64,000 nt of DNA from Flavisolibacter longurius (GCA_014163555.1 JACJGO010000005.1:248001-312000), one strand, 5' to 3'. Positions 28,743 to 38,681 are shown, counted from the first letter of the stretch. The notes: generated by a model not told the origin, from the letters alone. Made by a program: numbers and translations.

Positions 28743-30061
28743 AAAAAGGGCTTACCATATTTTTTTTAGTGCTATTAGGAGCCGCGACGAAAGCGCAAAC
28801 CGCAAGCCCTGATGCAGCTGTTTTACACAGGGCTCAAGCGGCTTTAACCAATGTGATCGTGCATGATATTTTTGCGCCGCCGGTAGCAAGCCGGATCTAT
28901 TTGTATGCAAACATGGCTGCGTATGAAGCCTCCTTGCCCGGACAAAAAAGATACCATAGCCTGCACGTTTCGCTACCGGCATTCCCTCGGATTCCACAAC
29001 CGCAAAATCCATCCCTGGTTCGGACTGAACTTTCCTCTTTGTATGCCTTCCTGCAAACCGCTCGTCGTTTTGTGTTTTCGGAAGCGATGCTGACTGATTC
29101 CCTGCAACTCTTCTTAAAACAATACCAACATATCGACACATTGGTTTACAGGGCATCGCTTCAATACGGGCAGGCCGTTGCCGACAGCGTCATTGCCTGG
29201 ACGGAGAAAGATGGGTACAAGGATACACGCAAACTGCGCCGTTACAACCTGCTGAAAGGAGAGGGGAAATGGTTACCAACCGCCCCGGGATACATGGCGG
29301 CCATTGAACCGCACTGGAGCCGCATGCGACCGGTAACGCTGGATTCTTCGGCAGAGTACAAACCGGTTCCACCACCAACCTATTCGGTTCAAAAAGAAAG
29401 TGAGTTTTACAAACAGGCGCTGGATGTGTATGCAACGCATAAAAACATGTCGCCGGAACAAAGAGAGATTGCGCTTTTCTGGGATTGCAATCCGTTCTTC
29501 CTGAATGTGCAGGGCCACCTGAACTTTGCTACCAAAAAATTATCACCCGGCGGTCACTGGATGTCGATTGTTGGCATAGCGGCCCGTGCCAAAAAGGCTG
29601 ACCTCACTACCGCCGCAGCGGCTTATGTACTAACAGCGATTGCCTTGTACGACGGCTTTATTTCGTGCTGGGAGGAAAAATACAGGAGCAACTTAATAAG
29701 ACCCGAAACCTATATTAATTCATTTATCGATGAACAGTGGCGGCCCCTTTTGCAGACACCTCCGTTTCCGGAATACACCAGCGGACATAGTGTAATTTCC
29801 ACGGCGGCCGCCGAAGTGCTCACACATTTTTTTGGCGAGAATTTTCAGTTTGCCGATAACACGGAAACCGCTTACGGTTTACCAATCAGAACATTTTCAT
29901 CTTTCCGGCATGCCGCCGATGAAGCGGCCATCAGCCGCCTTTATGGTGGTATTCATTACCGGGCGGCCATTGAAAACGGACAGGTGCAGGGAAAAAAAGT
30001 TGGCGAGAAAGTGTTGAAAAAAATTCGATTGCATGAACCAGCCAGTTATGCTTCGCAGTAA
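28739..30061 (+). CDS. Vanadium-dependent haloperoxidase family protein, secreted
   Basis: 440 residues, start overlapping the previous stop as ATGA. A signal peptide (KKGLTIFFLVLLGAATKAQ) is present. The vanadate/phosphate-binding motifs of the PAP2-haloperoxidase superfamily are intact: KYRSNLIRP (K314, R321), TSGH (S348, G349, H350) and SRLYGGIH (R400, H406). The aspartate that often follows the last His in lipid phosphatases is absent, as in haloperoxidases. There are no membrane helices beyond the signal, unlike membrane PAP2 phosphatases. It may oxidise halide with peroxide or act as a soluble phosphatase; the sequence alone does not decide. The context is the redox block inside the polysaccharide region. 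Confidence 0.9.
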   Translation: MKKGLTIFFLVLLGAATKAQTASPDAAVLHRAQAALTNVIVHDIFAPPVASRIYLYANMAAYEASLPGQKRYHSLHVSLPAFPRIPQPQNPSLVRTELSSLYAFLQTARRFVFSEAMLTDSLQLFLKQYQHIDTLVYRASLQYGQAVADSVIAWTEKDGYKDTRKLRRYNLLKGEGKWLPTAPGYMAAIEPHWSRMRPVTLDSSAEYKPVPPPTYSVQKESEFYKQALDVYATHKNMSPEQREIALFWDCNPFFLNVQGHLNFATKKLSPGGHWMSIVGIAARAKKADLTTAAAAYVLTAIALYDGFISCWEEKYRSNLIRPETYINSFIDEQWRPLLQTPPFPEYTSGHSVISTAAAEVLTHFFGENFQFADNTETAYGLPIRTFSSFRHAADEAAISRLYGGIHYRAAIENGQVQGKKVGEKVLKKIRLHEPASYASQ

Positions 30062-30108
30062 AGCAGTTTAGAAAAAATATTCATGACAGAATCAAATACG
30101 AACCAGGA

Positions 30109-32595
30109 ATGAGCATGTACAGCACGCAACCCAAAAAGCCGGTTTTACTGGCCCTTATTTTTTGTTTTTTGACGGTACCAGGTTTCTCACAGGAAGTATA
30201 TCATTTCAAACAAGGTTTGGTGGCTTCCATTCCAAGTCGTTATGGAAGAGAAGCCTTGTACACCGACGCCCTGGCTTACCAGCTTTATACGAAGTCCCTA
30301 AAAACACCTACAGAAGGTGCGGTTTGGGGAAAGGCTGATAACGGGGAAGATATTGTGTGGCAGGCTGTAACTGCAGACAGCGCTAACCGTTTATTTCGTC
30401 GCGGCGGCAGGGGAGGCTTTGGTTTTGGCAGGGGCGGTTATATCTACCTTACCTATTCAGCGGATAAAGAAGGTCCTGCTTTACTAAATGTTAGAGGCAA
30501 CAGCGGTCTTTATTTCAATGGCGAATCGCATGCCGGTGATCCATACAATTCAGGCTGGATGTACCTACCCGTAAGATTGAAAAAAGGCTTGAATGAAATT
30601 TATGTACGGGGTACGTTTGCCATTGCCAGCCTTTCCTTTCCCACAAAATCCGTCTTGCTCAATACGGAAGATCCCACTTTACCCAGCATCATCGTCAATG
30701 GACAAAACAATGCATTACAAGGAGCCATTGTAGTGATCAATACATCTCCGAACGAACGCAAAGGACTCCAGATCAGGAGCACCGTGATGGGAAAGGAAGT
30801 GACAACAGAGCTGCCCACTATTCCGGCGCTGGCTACCCGCAAAGTGCCCTTTCGTTTTGACGGCAGTGCCGTTACCGCAACTGGAAAACAAGATTGTCGG
30901 ATCACACTAATCGAAAAAGGGAAAACACTGGACGAAGCCGTAGTTTCAATTGAAGCCGTAAATGCAACGGATAAATACAGTTCAACATTTATCAGCAACA
31001 TTGATGGCAGCCTCCAATATTATGCGGTAGCACCACAGGCTTCTTCAAACCCTGCCAACAGTGCCCTGTTTCTTTCCGTACACGGTGCCGGTGTGGAAGC
31101 GATTGGCCAGGCAAGGGCTTACCAGGCGAAGGACTGGGGCAACCTAGTAGCCGCTACCAATCGTCGTCCACGCGGTTTTAACTGGGAAGACTGGGGCCGG
31201 CTGGATGCACTGGAAGTGCTGCAGCTGGCAAAGGATCGATTCAAACCCGATCCGCAACAGGTTTACCTGACCGGTCATTCCATGGGAGGACATGGTACCT
31301 GGTTCCTGGGTGCAACCTACCCGGATAAATGGGCGGCCATTGCACCTTGTGCCGGTTATCCAACCTTGAAAGGATATGGCTCGGCCGATGGCCTGATCCC
31401 AGATAGCAGCAACAATCCCATGGAACAAATGCTGCTTCGTTCAGGAAACCAGAGTGATGTTATCAAACTCGCTTCCAATTATAAGCCCTTAGGCGTATAC
31501 GTTTTTCATGGCGATGCCGACAGAACCGTTTCTGTGAATTATGCACGGCAAATGCGGGGCATACTGGGCAGCTTTCATCCCGATTTAAGCTATTACGAAT
31601 ATCCCGGCGGCAGCCATTGGTTTGGTGATCACAGCGTTGACTGGAAACCCATCTTCGATTTTTTCAAATGGCACAAGCGGCCACTGGATACAGCCGTTAA
31701 TACCATTGATTTTATGACGGCCAGCCCGGGCATTTCATCTTCCTACTATTGGGCGGGCATTCAGCAGCAGGAGCATCCGTTGCAATACAGCCGGATTAAA
31801 CTTTCCCGCAACCGTGCAGCCAACAGCATCGAAGGCACAACGGAAAATGTTCGCCTGCTGGCCGTTGCTCTGAAAGACTTCGAACATAGTAAGCCCGTAA
31901 AAATTGTGCTTGACGGTACAGAAGCGATTCAATATACCACAAAGAGTAATGATGACAGTTTGTTCCTGGTAAAAGAAAGCGGCAAATGGACGGTAGGTTC
32001 CAAACCTGGCCTAAATCAAAAAGGGCCGCACCGGTACGGAACCTTGAAAGATGCTTTCAATCACAATATGATTTTTGTGTATGGATCGGCCGGCACCAAA
32101 GAAGAAAATGAATGGGCGCTGGCGAAAGCCCGGTACGATGCGGAAACCTGGTATTACCGCGGCAATGGCGCCGTAGACATCATTGCCGATAAAGATTATT
32201 CCCTGGCCAAATACAAGGATCGCGGCGTGATTCTGTATGGCAACAAAACAACCAACCGTGCCTGGAACGCTTTATTAAACGATTGTCCCATCCAGGTAGA
32301 GCGGAATAAAATAACAGCCGGAGAAAAAGTATGGCGGGGCGATGACCTTAGTGCCTATTTTGTTTGGCCCCTACGCAATTCGGCGGTTGCTTCCGTAGGA
32401 GTTATTAGCGGTAGCGGGGTGAAAGGTATGCAGGCGGCCAACGCCAATCAATACTTTGCCGGTGCCAGTGGTTTCCCTGATTTTATGATCTACAGCCTGG
32501 AGATGCTTCAATCCGGTCCAGAGCAGGTGAAGATGGCAGGTTTTTATGATCACAACTGGAAACTGGTACCAGAGCAGTTTACGCAAAAAAATTAA
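30109..32595 (+). CDS. Large secreted alpha/beta hydrolase (esterase or peptidase S9-like)
   Basis: 828 residues with a signal peptide ending GFSQ. The N-terminal part (about 30-170) holds a beta-rich domain with a glycine/arginine loop (RRGGRGGFGFGRGGY) and looks like a PA14- or galactose-binding-like module. The alpha/beta hydrolase core (about 310-520) has GHSMGG with nucleophile S391, HGDAD with D469 or D471 and GGSHWFGD with H503, a complete triad. The C-terminal 300 residues have no clear family. It is the first of two secreted hydrolases in front of the glycosidases, consistent with removal of acyl groups or trimming of the peptide part of glycoproteins. Confidence 0.85.
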   Translation: MSMYSTQPKKPVLLALIFCFLTVPGFSQEVYHFKQGLVASIPSRYGREALYTDALAYQLYTKSLKTPTEGAVWGKADNGEDIVWQAVTADSANRLFRRGGRGGFGFGRGGYIYLTYSADKEGPALLNVRGNSGLYFNGESHAGDPYNSGWMYLPVRLKKGLNEIYVRGTFAIASLSFPTKSVLLNTEDPTLPSIIVNGQNNALQGAIVVINTSPNERKGLQIRSTVMGKEVTTELPTIPALATRKVPFRFDGSAVTATGKQDCRITLIEKGKTLDEAVVSIEAVNATDKYSSTFISNIDGSLQYYAVAPQASSNPANSALFLSVHGAGVEAIGQARAYQAKDWGNLVAATNRRPRGFNWEDWGRLDALEVLQLAKDRFKPDPQQVYLTGHSMGGHGTWFLGATYPDKWAAIAPCAGYPTLKGYGSADGLIPDSSNNPMEQMLLRSGNQSDVIKLASNYKPLGVYVFHGDADRTVSVNYARQMRGILGSFHPDLSYYEYPGGSHWFGDHSVDWKPIFDFFKWHKRPLDTAVNTIDFMTASPGISSSYYWAGIQQQEHPLQYSRIKLSRNRAANSIEGTTENVRLLAVALKDFEHSKPVKIVLDGTEAIQYTTKSNDDSLFLVKESGKWTVGSKPGLNQKGPHRYGTLKDAFNHNMIFVYGSAGTKEENEWALAKARYDAETWYYRGNGAVDIIADKDYSLAKYKDRGVILYGNKTTNRAWNALLNDCPIQVERNKITAGEKVWRGDDLSAYFVWPLRNSAVASVGVISGSGVKGMQAANANQYFAGASGFPDFMIYSLEMLQSGPEQVKMAGFYDHNWKLVPEQFTQKN

Positions 32596-32605
32596 AAGGG
32601 GTGCA

Positions 32606-33841
32606 ATGAAAAAAACAATTATAGCAACAGCATTCGTGTTGTTTGCAGGCAGCACACTAAAAGCCCAAAGCGTTTCATCCCTGCATGCATGGCTGAAACA
32701 GGATGAAAAGAACCGTCCTGTCTTGCACGAGCAGGCGTTTGCAAAAAAAGCATTGAGCAAAAAAGAAGCTGCGGATGCGGCCTCCCAGTTGTTGGCAGAT
32801 GTTCACAACCAGCACAGGGCTACATTGCGTTCGGGCTGGGAAAATAAGCTGCTTGTTATCGACGACGACTCCTTAAAATTTGAATACAAGATTTTTGGTG
32901 AAAAGCCGGCTGACGGCAGAAGCCTGTTTATTTCTATGCACGGAGGTGGCAATACCGCTCCCCGTGTAAACGATCAGCAATGGCAAAACCAGATAAAGCT
33001 TTATACTCCGGCTGAAGGTATATATGTAGCACCGAGAGCTCCAACCAATACCTGGAACCTTTGGCACGAAGCCCACATTGATCCTTTGTTCGACCAGCTG
33101 ATTCTTGCCGCAGTGTTAACCGAAGGCGTTAATCCAAATAAGGTTTACCTGATGGGCTACTCGGCCGGTGGCGACGGCGTTTACCAACTGGCACCCCGCA
33201 TGGCCGACAAGTTTGCTGCAGCCGCTATGATGGCGGGTCATCCCAATGAAACTTCGCCGGTTGGCCTGCGAAACATTGGCTTTGCGCTGCACATGGGTGC
33301 ATTGGATAATGCTTACAACCGCAATGAGATTGCACGTCGCTGGGGCGTAATGCTGGACAGCCTGCAGCAACAGGATACTGACGGTTATAGACACGTAGTG
33401 AAATTGCACGAAGGCCGTCCGCACTGGATGGCCCGAGAAGATTCGGTAGCGGTTCCCTGGATGGCTGCATTCCGTCGCAACCCTGTCCCCAATAAAATTG
33501 TATGGAAGCAGGATGATGTGCATCATCAAAGCTTTTATTGGCTGGCCGTACCGGTAGGTGTTGCACAGACGGGAGGCGAAATTGTTGCCACGTACAAAGG
33601 CAATGAAGTATCGATTGAATCTTCGTATACCGATACCTTGCTGATCCGCCTGAATGATGCTATGATGGACCTCGACAAGCCGGTTGTGGTTCGATTTCAA
33701 GGGAAAGAAGTTTTTCGTGGAAAAGTGAAACGCAGCCTACAAACCATCCACCAGACCAGTAACCAACGAAAAGATCCAGGTTTGATTTTTACAACGGAAT
33801 TGGCCATCGTGGGTGGTAACATTAATCGCGACAGCAAGTAA
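32606..33841 (+). CDS. Secreted alpha/beta hydrolase (esterase-like)
   Basis: 411 residues from the ATG at 32606, preceded by an AAAGGGG ribosome site and starting a signal peptide (MKKTIIATAFVLFAGSTLKAQ); the longer frame from 32546 overlaps the previous gene and is unlikely. The nucleophile elbow is GYSAGG (S186). ISMHGGGNTAPRVND gives an oxyanion-hole region, and GRPHWM probably contains the catalytic His. It starts 10 bases after the preceding hydrolase gene. It is not the same family as its neighbour at sequence level. Substrate unknown. Confidence 0.85.
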   Translation: MKKTIIATAFVLFAGSTLKAQSVSSLHAWLKQDEKNRPVLHEQAFAKKALSKKEAADAASQLLADVHNQHRATLRSGWENKLLVIDDDSLKFEYKIFGEKPADGRSLFISMHGGGNTAPRVNDQQWQNQIKLYTPAEGIYVAPRAPTNTWNLWHEAHIDPLFDQLILAAVLTEGVNPNKVYLMGYSAGGDGVYQLAPRMADKFAAAAMMAGHPNETSPVGLRNIGFALHMGALDNAYNRNEIARRWGVMLDSLQQQDTDGYRHVVKLHEGRPHWMAREDSVAVPWMAAFRRNPVPNKIVWKQDDVHHQSFYWLAVPVGVAQTGGEIVATYKGNEVSIESSYTDTLLIRLNDAMMDLDKPVVVRFQGKEVFRGKVKRSLQTIHQTSNQRKDPGLIFTTELAIVGGNINRDSK

Positions 33842-33900
33842 TGTTCGAATCGTAAATCGTTACAAAAGGACTTGTTTTTCACATCACCAATCTTATTACA

Positions 33901-35352
33901 ATGAAAAGAAAAACCTTTTTGTGCCTGTTCGTTTCCCTTTTTATTTTAAAAGGAACAACAAGCATTGCACAGGAAAATGTGCATCCGCAATCTGCAAAAT
34001 ACGAATGGCCAACAGATGCATTGGTACGGCAAAAGCTGGACAAATGGCAGGATCAGAAATTTGGTATGATCATTCACTGGGGGCTTTACGCTGTGCCGGG
34101 CATGATTGAATCCTGGGCGCTTTGTTCGGAAGACTGGATTGAACGGGACAGCACCATCGCATACAATGATTTTAAGAACTGGTACTGGGGGCTGAAAAAA
34201 GATTTCAACCCGGTAAAATTTGACCCGGAGAGCTGGGCAAAGGCCGGGAAAGCTGCGGGCATGCGCTACGTTGTTTTTACAACAAAGCACCACGACGGGT
34301 TCAATATGTTCGACACGAAACAAACCGATTTTAAAATCACCGATGGCCCATTTAAAAACCACCCGAAGGCTGATGTGGCCAAACACGTGTTTGATGCCTT
34401 TCGTAACCAGGATTTTATGATTGGTGCCTATTTCTCCAAGCCCGACTGGCACACCGAATATTACTGGTGGCCAAAATATGCTACGGCTGATCGCAACAAC
34501 AACTACGATATCCGCAGGTTTCCCTGGCGGTGGAACCAGTACAAACAATTTACGTATAACCAGATCAGTGAGTTGATGCACAACTATGGCAGCATGGACA
34601 TTTTATGGTTGGACGGCGGCTGGGTGCGGCCGAGGGAAACGGTGAATGAAGAAGTGCTTTCCTGGGGTGCCCGCATACCTGATTGGAGCCAGGATATTGA
34701 CATGCCCAGAATTGCCACCATGGCACGGAAGGCGCAACCGGGACTCCTGATTGTTGATCGCACCGTGCACGGCCCGTATGAAAATTACCAGACACCCGAA
34801 CAGCGTGTTCCCGCCAATCAACTGGAATATCCCTGGGAAAGCTGCATGACGCTGGGTGGTGCCTGGGGCTATGTACCCGGCGATCAGCTAAAATCGCCCA
34901 CGAAAGTCATCCATACCTTGATTGAGGTTGTTGCCAAGGGGGGTAGCCTTCTGCTGGGTGTAGGTCCAAAACCGGACGGCACCCTTCCGGCTGATGTAGT
35001 GGAGCGTTTACAGAGCATTGGGAAATGGATGGATAAAAATGGCGCTGCCATTTACAATACCCGTACAACTCCCGCCTTCAAGGAAGACAGTACATTTTTC
35101 ACCCGCAGCAAAACGGGCAATCTGCATTATGCCCTGGTTTGCCTTCCGGAAAATGAAACCCTGCCTTCGTTTGTTACCTGGAAAAGCAACCGGCCCAAAA
35201 AAGGCAGCACCATTCAATTGGTAGCAACGGGTGAAAAACTAAAATGGGCGCAGGAAGGTGAAACCGTTAAAGTATTTCTTCCGGCCTCTGTGAAAAAATC
35301 AACGGAAGGCGCACCGGCGCTGGCATTTTCCTTTACCCGGGCAGATAACTAG
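33901..35352 (+). CDS. Alpha-L-fucosidase, GH29
   Basis: 483 residues with a signal peptide ending SIAQ. The GH29 barrel shows KFGMIIHWGLYAVPG near the N-terminus, FTTKHHDGFNMFDTK (the HHDG fucose-binding motif) and ILWLDGGW with the nucleophile D238. A small beta-sandwich follows from about 380. The enzyme removes alpha-linked L-fucose in the periplasm or at the surface. GH29 covers alpha-1,2/3/4/6 specificities; which applies cannot be told here. In a set with PNGase and mannosidases it would remove fucose of N-glycans, including core fucose. Confidence 0.95.
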   Translation: MKRKTFLCLFVSLFILKGTTSIAQENVHPQSAKYEWPTDALVRQKLDKWQDQKFGMIIHWGLYAVPGMIESWALCSEDWIERDSTIAYNDFKNWYWGLKKDFNPVKFDPESWAKAGKAAGMRYVVFTTKHHDGFNMFDTKQTDFKITDGPFKNHPKADVAKHVFDAFRNQDFMIGAYFSKPDWHTEYYWWPKYATADRNNNYDIRRFPWRWNQYKQFTYNQISELMHNYGSMDILWLDGGWVRPRETVNEEVLSWGARIPDWSQDIDMPRIATMARKAQPGLLIVDRTVHGPYENYQTPEQRVPANQLEYPWESCMTLGGAWGYVPGDQLKSPTKVIHTLIEVVAKGGSLLLGVGPKPDGTLPADVVERLQSIGKWMDKNGAAIYNTRTTPAFKEDSTFFTRSKTGNLHYALVCLPENETLPSFVTWKSNRPKKGSTIQLVATGEKLKWAQEGETVKVFLPASVKKSTEGAPALAFSFTRADN

Positions 35353-35388
35353 GGCATCGCTTCTTATTTCTTTATCGCAAACTTGTCC

Positions 35389-37560
35389 ATGAGAAAATAT
35401 TTATTGGGTTCTATTGTCCTTTGTTGCCTTTCTACATTGGTCGCTCTTCAAAGCAGGGCGCAGAATACGGTTTCGGTTTTCCGCCAGGCAAATGCACCAA
35501 TGGAAAAGAGGGTGGTGGATCTGTTGAATCGTTTAACCCTCGAAGAAAAAGTATCGCTGTTGGGGTACAATAGCAAAGGTGTCTCCCGGTTAGGTATACC
35601 CGCATATAACTGGTGGAACGAAGGCCTTCACGGTGTGGCAAGGGCCGGATTGGCGACTGTTTTTCCGCAGGCCATTGCTATGGCCGCCACCTTTAATAAC
35701 AGCTTGGTAAAAGAAATTGGTGACGCGGTTTCCACCGAAGCCCGTGCCAAGTACAACCTGAGTACGGCCAGGGGCAGACACCTGCAATACATGGGACTTA
35801 CCTTCTGGTCGCCCAACATCAACATCTTTCGCGATCCGCGGTGGGGTAGGGGACAGGAAACCTATGGCGAAGATCCTTTTCTTACGGCCAGCATGGGGAT
35901 GGCTTATGTCAGGGGCTTGCAGGGTGCTGATCCGCGCAACTTGAAAACAGCGGCAGGGGCCAAACATTTCGCTGTTCACAGCGGCCCGGAAAAAGGCCGC
36001 CACGAATTCAATGCCATTGTGGATGAAAAAGACCTCCGGGAAACCTATTTGTATGCGTTTAAAAAACTGGTGGACGGCGGTGTGGAATCTGTCATGTGTG
36101 CCTACAACCGGGTAAACGATCAACCCTGTTGCACTGGCGATGCTTTATTGAAAAATATCCTGCGGAAAGAATGGGGTTTTAAGGGACATGTGGTCACCGA
36201 TTGCTGGGCGCTGGACGACATCTGGAAATTTCACAAGGTGATGAACAACCGCGTGGAAGTAGCCGCAGCAGCGCTGAAAGCCGGTGTAAATCTTGACTGC
36301 TCCGACCTTTTACAAAGTGACCTGATAAAAGCCTATCAACAAAACCTTGTGACCAAAGCCGAAATTGATTCTGCCCTGGCCGGCATCTTACGGACACAAG
36401 TGAAACTGGGCTTTTTTAATACCGGTGCCCAGCGTCCCTTCAGCAGCCTGGGAGAGAAAGATGTGCACAATGAAAAACACGTTGCACTGGCCCGCAAAGC
36501 GGCCCAGCAAAGCATGGTGATGCTGAAAAATAGCAATAACCTTCTGCCGTTGGACAAAAACAAATACGGTTCAATTATGGTGCTTGGTCCGAATGCCGGT
36601 GCACTGGACCCGATGGTGGCCAACTACCACGGGATATCGGGCAATATTGTAACGTTTGCCGAAGGCATTACCGCAGCCGCCGGTCCCGGCATTGCCGTTC
36701 AATATGACCAGGGAAGTGACTATAATGATACAGCCCGTTTTGGTGGGATTTGGGCCGCCGGTGAAAGCGACATCACCATTGCTGTTGTTGGCCTCTCACC
36801 TGTGTATGAAGGCGAAGAAGGAGATGCCTTCCTGGCTGAAAACGGGGGCGACAAATTAAGTCTCAGCATTCCCCAGGCACACATCAATTTATTGCGGGAA
36901 CTTCGGAAGAAAAACAAACCTGTGGTTGTGGTAGTAACTTCAGGTAGTGCCATTGATATTGCTGCCATCGAGCCCTATGCCGATGCCATTATCCTGGCAT
37001 GGTATCCCGGTGAGCAGGGTGGTCATGCGCTGGCTGACCTGGTTTTTGGGAAAGTATCACCTTCAGGCCGTCTTCCGGTAACGTTTTACAAATCGCTGGA
37101 AGACCTGCCGGCTTATGACAACTATTCCATGCAGGGCAGAACTTACCGGTATTTTCAAAAGCCGGTGCAGTTTCCGTTTGGCTATGGATTAAGCTATACC
37201 TCATTTGACTACCAGTGGCTGAAACAGCCTGAAGACATATCAAGTGCTAAAAATCTCTCCTTTTCTTTTCAGGTAAAAAATACGGGAGGCATCGACGGAG
37301 ACGAAGTGGCGCAGGTCTATGTGCACTATCCTTCTGGCGAACGAATGCCGGTAAAAGAATTAAAAGCCTTTAAACGGGTTTCGGTTGCAAAAGGAAAGAC
37401 CGCAACGGTTAGCTTTTCCATACCGGTCAACGAATTTAAAAAATGGGACAGCCAGCAAAACAAGTGGCGGCTTTACCCGGGTGAATACACAATCGTTGTA
37501 GGAGGACACTCGCAGGATGAAAAGCTGAAAGCAAGCTTTCAGGTGAAGGGGGGCATGTAA
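35389..37560 (+). CDS. GH3 family beta-glycosidase (xylosidase/glucosidase type)
   Basis: 723 residues from the ATG at 35389 (MRKYLLGSIVLCC); a TTG at 35383 is not needed. A signal peptide is followed by the GH3 barrel (about 30-345) with GPEKGRHEFNAIVDEKDL and the nucleophile D271 in HVVTDCWALDD. The (alpha/beta)6 sandwich domain (about 380-590) contributes YEGEEGD, a likely acid/base region. A fibronectin type III-like domain (about 620-715) ends the chain. The layout is that of beta-xylosidase/beta-glucosidase GH3 proteins rather than NagZ. Xylosidase activity would fit a plant N-glycan locus, but this is an inference. Confidence 0.93.
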   Translation: MRKYLLGSIVLCCLSTLVALQSRAQNTVSVFRQANAPMEKRVVDLLNRLTLEEKVSLLGYNSKGVSRLGIPAYNWWNEGLHGVARAGLATVFPQAIAMAATFNNSLVKEIGDAVSTEARAKYNLSTARGRHLQYMGLTFWSPNINIFRDPRWGRGQETYGEDPFLTASMGMAYVRGLQGADPRNLKTAAGAKHFAVHSGPEKGRHEFNAIVDEKDLRETYLYAFKKLVDGGVESVMCAYNRVNDQPCCTGDALLKNILRKEWGFKGHVVTDCWALDDIWKFHKVMNNRVEVAAAALKAGVNLDCSDLLQSDLIKAYQQNLVTKAEIDSALAGILRTQVKLGFFNTGAQRPFSSLGEKDVHNEKHVALARKAAQQSMVMLKNSNNLLPLDKNKYGSIMVLGPNAGALDPMVANYHGISGNIVTFAEGITAAAGPGIAVQYDQGSDYNDTARFGGIWAAGESDITIAVVGLSPVYEGEEGDAFLAENGGDKLSLSIPQAHINLLRELRKKNKPVVVVVTSGSAIDIAAIEPYADAIILAWYPGEQGGHALADLVFGKVSPSGRLPVTFYKSLEDLPAYDNYSMQGRTYRYFQKPVQFPFGYGLSYTSFDYQWLKQPEDISSAKNLSFSFQVKNTGGIDGDEVAQVYVHYPSGERMPVKELKAFKRVSVAKGKTATVSFSIPVNEFKKWDSQQNKWRLYPGEYTIVVGGHSQDEKLKASFQVKGGM

Positions 37561-37574
37561 TGGGTGGAAGTAAA

Positions 37575-38681
37575 ATGAAGAAATCACTTGCACTCGCAAA
37601 CACATTGTTGGCCTTTTGTTTCGTAGGTTTCAAAGCCCATTCACAGGAAAAATTTGCCGGTTACGAACACTTGTTCACAACCCCAAAAAACTATATCATT
37701 CAGCATACTACGGCGGCACCAAAAATTGATGGGGACCTGAATGATGCAGCATGGCTTGATGCTTCCTGGACAGATCACTTTATCGATATCGAAGGCGAGA
37801 AAAAGGCGAAGCCCCTCTATTCAACAAGAGTAAAAATGTTGTGGAGTGACAGTTGCCTGTTTATTGCAGCGGAACTGGAGGAGCCGCATGTATGGGCAAA
37901 ATTGAAACAGCACGATGCGATCATATATTATGACAATGATTTTGAGGTCTTCATTGACCCGACAAATGATACACACCAGTATTTTGAAATTGAAGTAAAT
38001 GCCTTCAATACGATTCTGGACCTGTTCATGCCAAAACCGTATCGCAATGGCGGGTCGGCCATGCTTTCCTACAATATTGCCGGATTGCAATCGGCCCTGC
38101 AGGTAAAAGGCACACTCAATAATTCATCCGACAAAGACAAATCCTGGACCGTAGAAATGGCCATCCCGTTTCGTGCCATTTATATTGGCAATCATTGGCG
38201 TCCGCCGCAGGAAGGTGCTTTGTGGCGTATAAATTTTTCACGGGTGCAATGGGAAACCGAATTGGTAAACGGAGCCTATGTAAAAAAGAAAGACAAGGCA
38301 GGGAAGCCGCTTCCGGAATACAATTGGGTTTGGTCGCCGCAAGGGGTGATCAACATGCATTTTCCCGAGCGCTGGGGCTACCTTGTTTTTTCAAAGACCA
38401 AAGAAAACAAAACCTTTGTTTTGCCCTCGCTTGAAAAACGCAGGCAATACCTGTGGTGGTTGTATTACAAGCAAAAAGCATTTTTCTCCAGGCATAAAAA
38501 ATATGCAGGCACATTGCAAGATCTGGACATAAAAGAAAACAATATAGCCGTAGAAGGCATCATGAACCGCTTGCAACTGGAAGCAACAAGCCGGCAGTTT
38601 AGTGTGTATATAACCGATCCGGAAACAACCCTATCGATCAATGAAGAAGGCTTGGTTCAAACCATTAAAAATCGTTTATGA
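37575..38681 (+). CDS. Secreted CBM9-like carbohydrate-binding protein
   Basis: 368 residues from the ATG at 37575 (signal peptide MKKSLALANTLLAFCFVGF); an ATG at 37560 overlaps the previous stop. PKIDGDLNDAAW, VKMLWSDSCLFIAAELEEP and DNDFEVFIDPTNDTHQYFEIEVNA are typical of the CBM9-like beta-sandwich found in single-domain Bacteroidota proteins. About 140 C-terminal residues are charged and helical. No catalytic domain is present, so it may bind the polysaccharide or oligosaccharides. The stop overlaps the next start as ATGA. Confidence 0.88.
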   Translation: MKKSLALANTLLAFCFVGFKAHSQEKFAGYEHLFTTPKNYIIQHTTAAPKIDGDLNDAAWLDASWTDHFIDIEGEKKAKPLYSTRVKMLWSDSCLFIAAELEEPHVWAKLKQHDAIIYYDNDFEVFIDPTNDTHQYFEIEVNAFNTILDLFMPKPYRNGGSAMLSYNIAGLQSALQVKGTLNNSSDKDKSWTVEMAIPFRAIYIGNHWRPPQEGALWRINFSRVQWETELVNGAYVKKKDKAGKPLPEYNWVWSPQGVINMHFPERWGYLVFSKTKENKTFVLPSLEKRRQYLWWLYYKQKAFFSRHKKYAGTLQDLDIKENNIAVEGIMNRLQLEATSRQFSVYITDPETTLSINEEGLVQTIKNRL

